Assembly: GCF_034259325.1 (NCBI RefSeq) | Contig: NZ_JAXIVS010000004.1 | Location: 1-64,000, forward strand | Reading direction: 5' to 3' | From: Hyalangium ruber | Lineage (GTDB): Bacteria > Myxococcota > Myxococcia > Myxococcales > Myxococcaceae | DNA length: 64,000 nucleotides | In this document: positions 52,048 through 60,379 of the stretch, piece after piece | Numbering within the stretch: the first letter of the stretch is position 1 | How the letters are laid out: each line of letters opens with the position of its first letter | Made by a program: the position numbers and the translations under genes | Notes under the pieces: generated by a model | Database searches by the model: none | Told to the model about the DNA's origin: nothing | What the model saw: only the letters and a program-made list of their open reading frames with translations

Positions 52048-52840
52048 GGCCCTCGCCTACCTGCGCGAGCGCTACCCGCTCTCGCGCTTCCTTCCGCTGG
52101 CCATGTTCCTGGCGACGGCGGGGCATGCGGGCTCCAGCACCTGGGAGCCGCCGGGACTGGCCCGGAGCGTGCTGCTCGCACTGGGGCTTGTGCTCCAGTT
52201 CCGGCTCTGGGATGACCTCGAGAGCCTTCCCGAGGATCGCCGCGAGCACCCTGACCGCGTCCTCTGTCAGGCCCGCTCGCGCACGCCGTTCCTGGCCCTG
52301 CTGGGCATCACCGTGGCGTTCAACACCGCGCTGCTCCTGGCCTCCATTCCCGCGCTCCTCGGATACGCGGCGCTGTGCGGGGCAGCACTCTGCTGGTACC
52401 GGTGGCTGGCGCCCCGCCTGCCACACGGAGCGCTCACGGCCCATGGCGTGCTCCTCAAGTACCCCGCGCTGGTAGCGATCCTCCACGCGGCCTCGGGAGA
52501 AGGAACGCTCCCCCCGCTGGTGCCGAGCCTTGTCTACCTCTGCTTCTGCGTCCACGAGCTGCTCCACGACCGCAGGCTCCTGAGCAGCCCTGGCATGCCG
52601 AGACTGCTGCGAGCCGAGATGCTCACCCTGTGGGCCGCATCGGTGGCGCTGTGCCTGAGTTCCCCTGCCCCCAGCGTGCTCTGGGGCGCTCAGCTCGCCC
52701 TGAGTCTCGGCGCGCCCGGGCTGCTCATGGCCCTCTACCAGCGAAGCCTCGGGCGGGAGGGCGTAGGCCCGCTCGCGGATGCCGTCTTCGCCCTCTCCTT
52801 CCTGCAGACCCTGAGCTTCACCCTGAGGAGCCGTCCATGA
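52028..52840 (+). CDS. UbiA-like membrane prenyltransferase-family protein
   Basis: The 270-residue protein has about seven to nine hydrophobic segments. Two polar loops fit the UbiA superfamily: FRLWDDLESLPEDRREHP near 56-73 as the first Asp-rich motif, and VHELLHDRRL near 175-184 as the second. UbiA enzymes join a prenyl diphosphate to an aromatic or glycerol phosphate acceptor. Both motifs are weaker than in quinone enzymes, so the reaction may differ. ATG 52028 lies inside the end of the dikinase gene (20-bp overlap), and the stop overlaps the methyltransferase start by 4 bp. Confidence 0.75.
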   Translation: MSARSTEALAYLRERYPLSRFLPLAMFLATAGHAGSSTWEPPGLARSVLLALGLVLQFRLWDDLESLPEDRREHPDRVLCQARSRTPFLALLGITVAFNTALLLASIPALLGYAALCGAALCWYRWLAPRLPHGALTAHGVLLKYPALVAILHAASGEGTLPPLVPSLVYLCFCVHELLHDRRLLSSPGMPRLLRAEMLTLWAASVALCLSSPAPSVLWGAQLALSLGAPGLLMALYQRSLGREGVGPLADAVFALSFLQTLSFTLRSRP

Positions 52841-53802
52841 CCGCCGCCGTCCGTCCCCTGGAGCCCCCCGCCCCTTCCCTCTTCGAGCCCGTCGCCTGTT
52901 ACTGCTGTGGCAGCGAGTCCCGCACGGACTTCATCACCGCGCAGGACGACCTCACCGGCAAGCCCGGCACCTTCCGCTTCGTGCGCTGCGAGGCGTGCGG
53001 GTTGGTGTACCAACACCCGCGCATCGTCGTGGAGCGCATCTCCGACTACTACGACGACGAGTACATCGCCCACCGCAAGAAGACCGACTGGGGCGTGCTC
53101 ACACCGCTGTACGAGCACGTCATGGGCAAGCACGACCGAGACAAGGACCGGATCGTCAGCCGCTACGTGAAGCTCGGCACGGGCAGCGAGGTGCTCGACG
53201 TGGGATGCGCGGTGGGCACCTTCCTCCAGCGGATGCGCCAGCGCCACGGCGCCCGCGTGTGCGGCGTGGACTTCAAGGATCTCCGAGGCCACCCCTCGCT
53301 GGAGGGCGTCGACTTCCGCCATGGCCTCTTCTACGAGCAGGACCTCCAGGACGAGCGCTTCGACCTCGTCACCATGTGGCACTTCCTGGAGCACGACTAC
53401 GACCCACGGCGGACGCTGAACAAGGCGCGCTCCGTGCTGAAGAAGGAGGGGCGACTCGTTATCGAGGTGCCGCGCCTGGACAGCGTCACCTTCAAGCTCT
53501 ACGGCGACCGCTGGCCCGGCCTGCAGGCGCCCCAGCACACCGCGCTCTACGACAAGCAGAGCCTGCTGCGGCTGGTGGAGGACACCGGCCTCAAGGTCCT
53601 CGATTACCTGCCCTACGGCGCCTTCCCCGCCTACTTCTACCTGTTCGCGGGCGCGGCCTTCCGACTCCTCCAGGGCAAGGGGCTCGACCTGTCCAAGGCG
53701 ATCTACCCGTACTTCGCCGGGCAGCTCGCGCTCACCCCCGTGCTGCTGCTCGAGAAGCGGCTGAACCTGGCCATGCAGACGGTCATCTGCGAGAGGCGGT
53801 AA
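52837..53802 (+). CDS. SAM-dependent methyltransferase with N-terminal zinc-ribbon-like motif
   Basis: The 321-residue protein begins with Cys pairs CYCCGSES and RCEACGLVYQ, a zinc-ribbon head found in class I methyltransferases such as those in sugar and lipid pathways. The SAM-binding domain (about 105-215) has VLDVGCAVGTFLQRM, FDLVTMWHFLEH and RTLNKARSVLKKEGRLVIEVP. The C-terminal third is hydrophobic (YFYLFAGAAFRLL, LALTPVLLLEKRLNLA), as if bound to membrane. It lies in the lipid operon with 4-bp overlap upstream and 7 bp before the acyltransferase, so it may methylate a lipid head group. Confidence 0.88.
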   Translation: MTAAVRPLEPPAPSLFEPVACYCCGSESRTDFITAQDDLTGKPGTFRFVRCEACGLVYQHPRIVVERISDYYDDEYIAHRKKTDWGVLTPLYEHVMGKHDRDKDRIVSRYVKLGTGSEVLDVGCAVGTFLQRMRQRHGARVCGVDFKDLRGHPSLEGVDFRHGLFYEQDLQDERFDLVTMWHFLEHDYDPRRTLNKARSVLKKEGRLVIEVPRLDSVTFKLYGDRWPGLQAPQHTALYDKQSLLRLVEDTGLKVLDYLPYGAFPAYFYLFAGAAFRLLQGKGLDLSKAIYPYFAGQLALTPVLLLEKRLNLAMQTVICERR

Positions 53803-53809
53803 AGGCCCC

Positions 53810-54577
53810 ATGTCTCGCTCGACCGGAGCCCGCACGGCCCTGAACATCGCCGTGTCCTCGGGGCTCGTTACCCTCACCGCGCTCGCCATGCTCGTGGCGC
53901 GAGCAGTCACCTTCGGCCGGGCGCGCCGCTTCTGCGCCGAGGTGCTCGGCGCGTGGATGTCCCGCGCCATCCTGCGGCAGTTCGGCGTGACGCTCGTCCT
54001 CCATGAGCACGGACCACGGACCACGGGCCCGTGTGTCTACACGTTCAACCACACCTCCACGCTGGACATGTTCATCCTGCTCGCGCTGCGCCTGCCGAGG
54101 ACGCGCTACTTCATGAAGCGGCGCTCGTGGGTCTTCCCCTCGTTCGGCCTCGCCGCCTGGATGGTGGGGACGTTCTTCACCCCGCCCCAGCGCCTGCCCC
54201 GAGCGCGGGTGCGCTGCTTCCAGGCCGCCACCGCGAAGCTCCAGCGAACCGGGGACTCCGTGCTCCTCAGCCCCGAGGGCACTCGCGTCACCACGGGGAA
54301 GATCGGCCCCTTCAACAAGGGCACCTTCCACCTCGCGACCGAGATCCAGGCGCCCATCGTCCCGCTCTTCATCCAGATTCCCCCCGAGGGAAACCCCGGC
54401 AAGGGGCTGGCCGCGCACCCCTGCACCGTCCACGTCCACGTGCTGCCCCCGGTGCCCACCACGGGCTGGCGGCTCGAGGACCTGGAGCGGAACAAGGAGC
54501 ACGTCCGCCAGCGCTACGTCGACTTCCTCGCTCACCTGAACGCCGAAGGCACGCCCTCCCTCCCCACCGCCGCCTGA
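53810..54577 (+). CDS. PlsC-type 1-acylglycerol-3-phosphate acyltransferase
   Basis: The 255-residue protein has an N-terminal membrane helix (about 12-35), the catalytic NHTSTLD (about 80-86, NHx4D), RRSWVFPSFGLA, and LLSPEGTRVT with GPFNKGTFHLA, the blocks of LPLAT acyltransferases. It would add an acyl chain to a lysophospholipid or a 1-alkyl glycerol phosphate. It lies 7 bp after the methyltransferase gene and 10 bp before the ElbD-like gene, so it belongs to the same transcript. Confidence 0.92.
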   Translation: MSRSTGARTALNIAVSSGLVTLTALAMLVARAVTFGRARRFCAEVLGAWMSRAILRQFGVTLVLHEHGPRTTGPCVYTFNHTSTLDMFILLALRLPRTRYFMKRRSWVFPSFGLAAWMVGTFFTPPQRLPRARVRCFQAATAKLQRTGDSVLLSPEGTRVTTGKIGPFNKGTFHLATEIQAPIVPLFIQIPPEGNPGKGLAAHPCTVHVHVLPPVPTTGWRLEDLERNKEHVRQRYVDFLAHLNAEGTPSLPTAA

Positions 54578-54587
54578 GTCCACACCT

Positions 54588-57500
54588 ATGACGCCTCCTC
54601 CTCGAACCCTGGGCGAGCTGCTGCGCCAGCGCGCCGAACGAACCCCCGACGCTCGGGCCTACACCTTCCTCGCGGATGGCGAGACGGAAACGGAGAGCCT
54701 CACGTACGCCGAGCTCGACCAACAGGCGAGCGCCATCGCGGCACGGATCCACGCGCTGGGAGGCGCGGGTGAACGCGCGCTGCTGCTCTACCCTCCGGGC
54801 CTGGACTTCATCGCCGCGTTCTTCGGGTGCCTCTACGCCGACACCGTGGCGGTGCCGGTGTTCCCTCCGGCCCCGAGCGGGGATGACCGCGGACTGGCCC
54901 GGCTGCGAGGCATTGCCCAGAACGCCCGGCTGCGCCTGCTACTCACCACGGAGGCCATCACGGAGATGGCGGAGGCGCTCCTGCCGGGCGCGCCCGAGCT
55001 GGCCCAGGTCCAGTGGCTCGCTACGGACGCGGTGGCGCGCGAGGAGGCCGGACGCCTCTCGCCCTCGGTGCGCGAGGGGCTCGCGTTCCTGCAGTACACC
55101 TCTGGCTCCACCTCCTCGCCCAAGGGCGTGCGGGTAAGCCACGCGAACCTGCTCCACAACCTGGAGTACGGCAACGCCATCGAACAGAACGACGCGAGCA
55201 GCGTGTCCGTCTCGTGGCTGCCGGTCTACCACGACATGGGGCTCATCGAAGGGACGCTGCTGCCGCTGTTCGGGGGCTATCCGGCCTACCTCATGCCGCC
55301 CGGAGCGTTCCTCCAGCGGCCCACGCGGTGGCTCGAGGCGCTCTCCCGCTACGGTGCCACCAACAGCGGCGGCCCCAACTTCGCCTACGAGCTCTGCCTG
55401 CGCAAAGTGTCTCCTGAGCAGCGCGAGCGCTTGGACCTGAGCCGCTGGCGCGTGGCGTACAACGGCGCGGAGCCCGTGCGCCGCGAGACACTGGAGCGCT
55501 TCGTCCAGACCTTCACACCCCAGGGGCTCCGGTGGAAGTCCATCCTGCCGGTGTACGGGCTGGCCGAGGCCACCCTGGTCGTCACCGGTTCTCGCCGGGG
55601 AACCACGCCCTCTTTCCGGGACGTCGACGCCGCCACGCTGCGAGCCGGAGAGGCGATCGAGCCGCTGACACCGGACACTCCCACCACCTCGCTCGTCGGC
55701 TGCGGAGAGTCGCGCCATGGCGTGGAGGTGTTGATCGTCGCTCCCCAGACGCGCACCCGCCGCGAGGAGCGGCAGGTCGGGGAGATCTGGATCGCGGGCC
55801 CCAGCGTCGCGGAAGGCTACTGGGACAACACCGAGGCCACCGCGCGGACCTTCGGGGCGCGGCTGGCGGACGGAGCGGGGCCGTACCTGCGCACCGGCGA
55901 CCTGGGCTTCCTGCGGGAAGGCGAGCTGTTCGTGACCGGGCGCATCAAGGACGTGCTCATCCTCCGAGGGAAGAACCACTACCCGCAGGACCTGGAGCGC
56001 ACCGTGGAGCAGGTCCATCCAGCGCTCCGGCCTGGATGCATCGCGGCGTTCTCGATCGAGCACGGCGGCGAGGAGCGCGCGGTGGTGCTGGCGGAGGTGG
56101 AACCACGAAAGCTCCTGGAGCCCGAGTCTCTCCCCTCTCTGCTGCGAGCCATCCGTACCGAGGTGGCGGCACGGCACGGCATCGCGCTGCACGCGGTGAG
56201 CCTCGTCCCACCGAAGACCCTGCCCAAGACGTCGAGCGGCAAGCTGCAACGCTTCGCCTGCCGGGAGGCGTTCCTGGAGGGCAGCATGAGCGAGCTGGCG
56301 CGGGACGTCACGGCCCAGCCCGCGCCGAGTCCCACGGTCGCGCCAGAAGCCGAGCCCGTCCTGGCCATGCTCCTGGAGTACGTCGCGCTCCAGATCGGAG
56401 TCCCTGCGGACTCCGTGGACCCTCAGCTCCCGCTCACCCGCTCCGGGCTCGACTCACTCGGCCTCATGGGGCTGCTCGAAGTCGTCTCCCGCGAGGCAGG
56501 AAGGGAACTCCGCCTCGAAGAGCTGCTCGAGCACCCTCACCTCGAGTCGCTCGCGAGGCTGGCGACCGGAGAGCGCTCCGAGGCACCCGCCGCCGACCGA
56601 CTGGAAGTGATGCTCGCGGACGCGGTGCTCCCCCCGGAGATTGCTCCCGCCGACGCGGCGCCACCGCGCTCGGGCCCTCCCCGTGACGTGCTCCTCACCG
56701 GAGCAACAGGCTTTCTCGGGGCCCAGCTCCTCCGAGACCTGCTGGTGCGCACCTCCGCGCGGGTCCACTGCCTCGTCCGCGCCGCCGGTGGCCTGAGCAG
56801 CCGAGCAAGGCTCCGCGCCGCGCTCCAGGCCCGTGGCCTGTGGGAAGACAGCTTCGAGGCACGCCTGACCGTGGTGGAAGGAGACCTCGGGCTGCCGCTG
56901 CTGGGGCTGGACGAAGCGCTGTTCGACGCACTGGCGCGCTCGACGGACGCCGTCATCCACTCCGCCGCAGCGGTCAACTGGGTCTTCCCCTACTCCGCGC
57001 TCCGGGAGCAGAACGTGGTGGGCACGCGCACGCTGCTGGCGCTGGCTTCGCTCCACCGCCGGAAGCCGTTCCACTTCGTCTCCTCCCAGCTCGTCTGCCA
57101 CTCCAGCCTGCGCGCCCCCCGGCAGGTCCTCGAGCTGGAAGACATGCTCCCCGAGCTGCCCGGCCTGCACCTGGGCTATGCCCAGACCAAGTGCGTCGCC
57201 GAGCACCTGGCCCGCGCCGCGGCCAACCGAGGGCTGCCGGTGCGCATCTACCGCCCTCCGTTCCTGTTCGGCAGCAGCGCCACGGGCCACTGCGCCACCG
57301 ACGACTTCCTCGCCGCGCTCATCAAGGGGTGCGTGCAGATGGGCAGCGCGCCGGACATGGACTGGGAGCTCGACTGCTGCCCCGTCGACTTCGTGAGCCG
57401 AATGATTCTCGAGGTGGCCTCCCGCGAGCCGAGCGGCTTCGCGGTGCTGCACCCGGTGCCGCCACGGGCACGACACTGGCGCGAGTGCGTGCTGTGGATG

Positions 57501-59015
57501 AGCCTGCTGGGCTACCCGGTCCACCTCACCCCGTACGGCGAGTGGCTCCGACAGCTCCAGCGCGAGGCCGCCCACCCCGAGCATGCGCTCCATTACCTGC
57601 GCTCGTTCTTCCTGCGTCGCCGGAAGGAGGCCGGCGGCCTCACCCTCCCCGAGCTCTACGAGACGGGCCGGCGCAACCGCATCACCTCCCGGCTGACGCG
57701 CCAGGAGCTGGCCGGCTGGGACGTTCCCTGCCCGCCGCTGGACGCGCACCTGCTGGACCGGTACTTCGCCTCCTTTATAGAGCAGGGGCATCTGCCCGCC
57801 GTGCCGCGACACCGCCAGGGCGAGCGCCACGAGGCACGGACGCGAGTCGAGCCCGCGCTGCTCGAACGCGCGCTGCGACAGGTCTCCGCGAAGGCTCGCC
57901 TCCTTGAAGCGCACCGCATGGAGCGCCTCGGAGAGCACGGCATCACCACGGAGCTGACCGCCTGGAGGCACTCCCGGGGCCTGGGCCTCTTCCGCTACCA
58001 GCTCCAGCACGAGGCCGGCGTGCTACCGGTCGTGGTCAAGGTGAAGCCCTCGGACGAAGAGGTCCTCGACGTCGCCACCCGCGTGGCGCACCAATGTCAT
58101 CCCCAGCTAGGCCAGGCGTTCGCGCGCTTCCCCCGACTGCTGGGCTTCACCGGCACCCACGTGCGAGAACTGGAGCTCTACGCGCAGAAGGACCCTCGCT
58201 TCACCCGCCACGCGCCCGCCTGCCTCGCGGCGCACCGGGACGACGAAGCACGCCGCTGGCTCCTGGTCCTCGAAGACCTCCAGCCGCTGGAGCTGCTGGA
58301 CAGCGCCGACACCGAGGGCGCCTGGAGTCGCCCCCACCTCGAGGCAGCGGTGCGAGGCGCCGCGAGCCTCCACGCCATCGGCCTGGGCTCAAACGACTGG
58401 ACCGGACTCACCCTGCCCCCACCCGTCACCACTGCGGACATGGTCAGCGCGGGGGAACTCTGGCGGGCCCTGGAGTCCCACAGCCGCGAGTGCTTCGCGC
58501 AGGCGGGCGGCGGCGAGCTGCCAGCGCTCCACCGCCAGCTCGTGGAAGAACTCGGCCGCTGGTGGGAGCCCCTGGAGCGCCTCCCCCGAACGCTCATCCA
58601 CAACGACTTCAACCCGCGAAACCTCGCCCTGCGCCAGGACGCGGAGGGCCTTCGGCTCTGCGCCTACGACTGGGAGCTCGCCACGCTCGGCCTGCCCCAG
58701 CACGACCTCGCGGAGCTGCTCTGCTTCACCCTGACCGAGCGGACCTCCACGGACGAGGTAGAGCACTACCTGGAACTCCACCGCGCCACGCTGGAGCGAG
58801 AATCCGGGCGCCCGATGGACCCCGCGGCGTGGGAGCTTGGGTTCCGCGCCTCGCTCGGAGACCTCCTGGTGAACCGCCTGGCCGCCTACACGGTGGCCCA
58901 CCGCTTCCGCCGGCAGCGCTTCCTGGAGCGGGTGCTGAAAACCTGGCGCCGGCTTCACGAATTGTTCCCCCTCGTCACGCTAGAGCAGCGGGCCCGCCGG
59001 GCCACCGGCTCCTGA
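54588..59015 (+). CDS. ElbD-like acyl-AMP ligase/ACP/thioester reductase/phosphotransferase fusion
   Basis: This 1475-residue multienzyme has four parts. Residues about 1-565 are a fatty acyl-AMP ligase (LQYTSGSTSSPKGVRVS near 167, YHDMGLIEG, KTSSGKLQRF). About 580-655 is an acyl carrier protein with the phosphopantetheine Ser in SGLDSLGLM (about 623). About 700-1030 is a thioester reductase (VLLTGATGFLGAQLL, then YAQTKCVAE). About 1110-1460 is an APH-like phosphotransferase (HNDFNPRN near 1337, then YDWELA). It could load a fatty acid, reduce it to an aldehyde or alcohol, and phosphorylate an alcohol. This layout agrees with what I recall of ElbD, the myxobacterial ether-lipid enzyme; I cannot confirm homology domain by domain. 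Confidence 0.88.
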   Translation: MTPPPRTLGELLRQRAERTPDARAYTFLADGETETESLTYAELDQQASAIAARIHALGGAGERALLLYPPGLDFIAAFFGCLYADTVAVPVFPPAPSGDDRGLARLRGIAQNARLRLLLTTEAITEMAEALLPGAPELAQVQWLATDAVAREEAGRLSPSVREGLAFLQYTSGSTSSPKGVRVSHANLLHNLEYGNAIEQNDASSVSVSWLPVYHDMGLIEGTLLPLFGGYPAYLMPPGAFLQRPTRWLEALSRYGATNSGGPNFAYELCLRKVSPEQRERLDLSRWRVAYNGAEPVRRETLERFVQTFTPQGLRWKSILPVYGLAEATLVVTGSRRGTTPSFRDVDAATLRAGEAIEPLTPDTPTTSLVGCGESRHGVEVLIVAPQTRTRREERQVGEIWIAGPSVAEGYWDNTEATARTFGARLADGAGPYLRTGDLGFLREGELFVTGRIKDVLILRGKNHYPQDLERTVEQVHPALRPGCIAAFSIEHGGEERAVVLAEVEPRKLLEPESLPSLLRAIRTEVAARHGIALHAVSLVPPKTLPKTSSGKLQRFACREAFLEGSMSELARDVTAQPAPSPTVAPEAEPVLAMLLEYVALQIGVPADSVDPQLPLTRSGLDSLGLMGLLEVVSREAGRELRLEELLEHPHLESLARLATGERSEAPAADRLEVMLADAVLPPEIAPADAAPPRSGPPRDVLLTGATGFLGAQLLRDLLVRTSARVHCLVRAAGGLSSRARLRAALQARGLWEDSFEARLTVVEGDLGLPLLGLDEALFDALARSTDAVIHSAAAVNWVFPYSALREQNVVGTRTLLALASLHRRKPFHFVSSQLVCHSSLRAPRQVLELEDMLPELPGLHLGYAQTKCVAEHLARAAANRGLPVRIYRPPFLFGSSATGHCATDDFLAALIKGCVQMGSAPDMDWELDCCPVDFVSRMILEVASREPSGFAVLHPVPPRARHWRECVLWMSLLGYPVHLTPYGEWLRQLQREAAHPEHALHYLRSFFLRRRKEAGGLTLPELYETGRRNRITSRLTRQELAGWDVPCPPLDAHLLDRYFASFIEQGHLPAVPRHRQGERHEARTRVEPALLERALRQVSAKARLLEAHRMERLGEHGITTELTAWRHSRGLGLFRYQLQHEAGVLPVVVKVKPSDEEVLDVATRVAHQCHPQLGQAFARFPRLLGFTGTHVRELELYAQKDPRFTRHAPACLAAHRDDEARRWLLVLEDLQPLELLDSADTEGAWSRPHLEAAVRGAASLHAIGLGSNDWTGLTLPPPVTTADMVSAGELWRALESHSRECFAQAGGGELPALHRQLVEELGRWWEPLERLPRTLIHNDFNPRNLALRQDAEGLRLCAYDWELATLGLPQHDLAELLCFTLTERTSTDEVEHYLELHRATLERESGRPMDPAAWELGFRASLGDLLVNRLAAYTVAHRFRRQRFLERVLKTWRRLHELFPLVTLEQRARRATGS

Positions 59016-59033
59016 CACGACAGCCCCACCGCT

Positions 59034-59062
59034 GACGTGTCAGTCCGAGCCACTGACACGTC
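59034..59062. terminator. Strong inverted repeat after the lipid operon
   Basis: GACGTGTCAGT (59034-59044) and ACTGACACGTC (59052-59062) are perfect 11-base arms around CCGAGCC, 19 bp past the stop of the ElbD-like gene. There is no T-run, so it is either a terminator hairpin lacking a U-tract or an operator for the MscS gene that follows. TGACACG also occurs just before it, at about 59013. Confidence 0.5.
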
Positions 59063-59204
59063 GAAGGAGCTCAAACCATGGGAACTCCAACTGCCTGGCC
59101 AGAGGGCCAGCAGCCTGGCCGCTCTGTTGCAATGCGCCAGAGAAAGGTAAAGGTCGCCCAGCCAACACTGCCTGGAGCCCTCCAGGAACAGGAGAGCAGT
59201 CCCC

Positions 59205-60032
59205 ATGAACTTCGATGTCAACGCACTCACGACGGAACTCATCACCAAGGGCACGAGCATCGGCCTGAAGCTCCTGGGCGCCCTGGCGCTGTGGATCATC
59301 GGCGGCTGGGTGGCCGGCATGGCGGTGCGGCTGGTGCGCAAGGGCATGGACTCGCGCAAGCTGGATGCGACCATCGCGCGCTACGTGGAGAGCGCGCTGG
59401 GGGTGTTGTTGAAGGTCGTCCTGGTGGTGGCCATCCTTGGCTACTTCGGCCTGGAGACGACCTCGTTCGCGGCGGTGCTGGCGGCGGCGGGCATTGCCAT
59501 CGGCACGGCGTGGTCCGGCATGCTGTCGCACTACGCGGCGGGCATCTTCATGGTGGTGCTGCGGCCCTTCAAGGTGGGTGACAGCGTCACCGCCGGAGGC
59601 GTCAGCGGGACGGTCGAGGAGATCGGCCTGTTCACCACGACCATCAACACGGGCGACAACGTGCGCACCTTCGTGGGCAACAACAAGATCTTCTCCGACA
59701 CCATCCAGAACTTCTCGGCCAACCCGCACCGGCGCGTGCTGCTGGAGGCGCAGCTGGCCCATGGCGACGACCACCGCGCGGCCATCAAGACGCTGCAGGA
59801 GAAGCTGGCGCAGATCCCCAACGTGAAGCAGACGCCGGCGCCGGACGTCTTCATCCAGAACTTCACCCTGGCCGGCCCGGTGCTGGCGGTGCGCCCGTGC
59901 TGCCACAATGACCACTTCGGTCAGGTGTCCGCCGACACCAACCTGGCCATCCGCGAGTCGGGCTTCTCGGTGCCGGAGACGCACTCGCGCGTCATCTCCG
60001 CCGTGCCCGCGCCCGCCAGCCGGGCGGCCTGA
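59205..60032 (+). CDS. mscS: Small-conductance mechanosensitive channel (MscS family)
   Basis: The 275-residue protein has three membrane helices (about 15-45, 62-85, 90-122). The pore helix AAAGIAIGTAWSGMLSHYAAGIF aligns with the Gly/Ala-rich TM3 of E. coli MscS, followed by the hallmark LRPFKVGDSV and a beta domain (EEIGLFTTTINTGDN, FSANPHRRV). It opens under membrane tension to release solutes in hypo-osmotic shock. ATG 59205 has AGGAG upstream. Its length is close to the family minimum. Confidence 0.94.
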   Translation: MNFDVNALTTELITKGTSIGLKLLGALALWIIGGWVAGMAVRLVRKGMDSRKLDATIARYVESALGVLLKVVLVVAILGYFGLETTSFAAVLAAAGIAIGTAWSGMLSHYAAGIFMVVLRPFKVGDSVTAGGVSGTVEEIGLFTTTINTGDNVRTFVGNNKIFSDTIQNFSANPHRRVLLEAQLAHGDDHRAAIKTLQEKLAQIPNVKQTPAPDVFIQNFTLAGPVLAVRPCCHNDHFGQVSADTNLAIRESGFSVPETHSRVISAVPAPASRAA

Positions 60033-60077
60033 GGCGCCATGGGCACCGGAGACGGGGGAGCGTAGTAGACTGGCGCC

Positions 60078-60299
60078 GTGAGCTCCCTCGTCATCCGAGT
60101 GATTTGTGGGCTGCTGTTCGCCGCGCTGGTGCTGGGCGTGGTGGCCCACCCGCCCTCCAACCTGACTCAGGGGCTGGGCATGCTGCTGCCCGGCGCCTTC
60201 CTGCTGAACTTCGCCCTGCGCGGCCCGCGCCGCTCGCTCCTGACCCGGAAGCGAGGCCCGGCCGCCCCCGCGGCGTCCACCGAGTCCCCTCGGCCCTGA
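60078..60299 (+). CDS. Small two-helix membrane protein
   Basis: The 73-residue frame starts at GTG 60078 and encodes two hydrophobic segments (about 5-22 and 32-48) and a basic Arg/Pro-rich tail. I know no family for it. The ribosome site (GGGGGAG near 60053) is far from the GTG, which lowers confidence. It lies 45 bp after the mscS-like gene and is bounded by a hairpin on its 3' side. Confidence 0.55.
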   Translation: MSSLVIRVICGLLFAALVLGVVAHPPSNLTQGLGMLLPGAFLLNFALRGPRRSLLTRKRGPAAPAASTESPRP

Positions 60300-60305
60300 A
60301 AAGGA

Positions 60306-60346
60306 AGGCCCCGGTTCCGGGCTCTCACGAGCGCCGGCCGGGGCCT
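60306..60346. terminator. Hairpin between convergent genes
   Basis: AGGCCCCGG (60306-60314) and CCGGGGCCT (60338-60346) are perfect 9-base arms around a 23-base loop. They lie between the convergent small membrane gene (ends 60299) and the peptidase gene (ends 60380), a position expected of a bidirectional terminator. There is no T-run. Confidence 0.45.
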
Positions 60347-60379
60347 GCCTGCTTCTCGCTGTGTGCTACGGCAGCGGGC

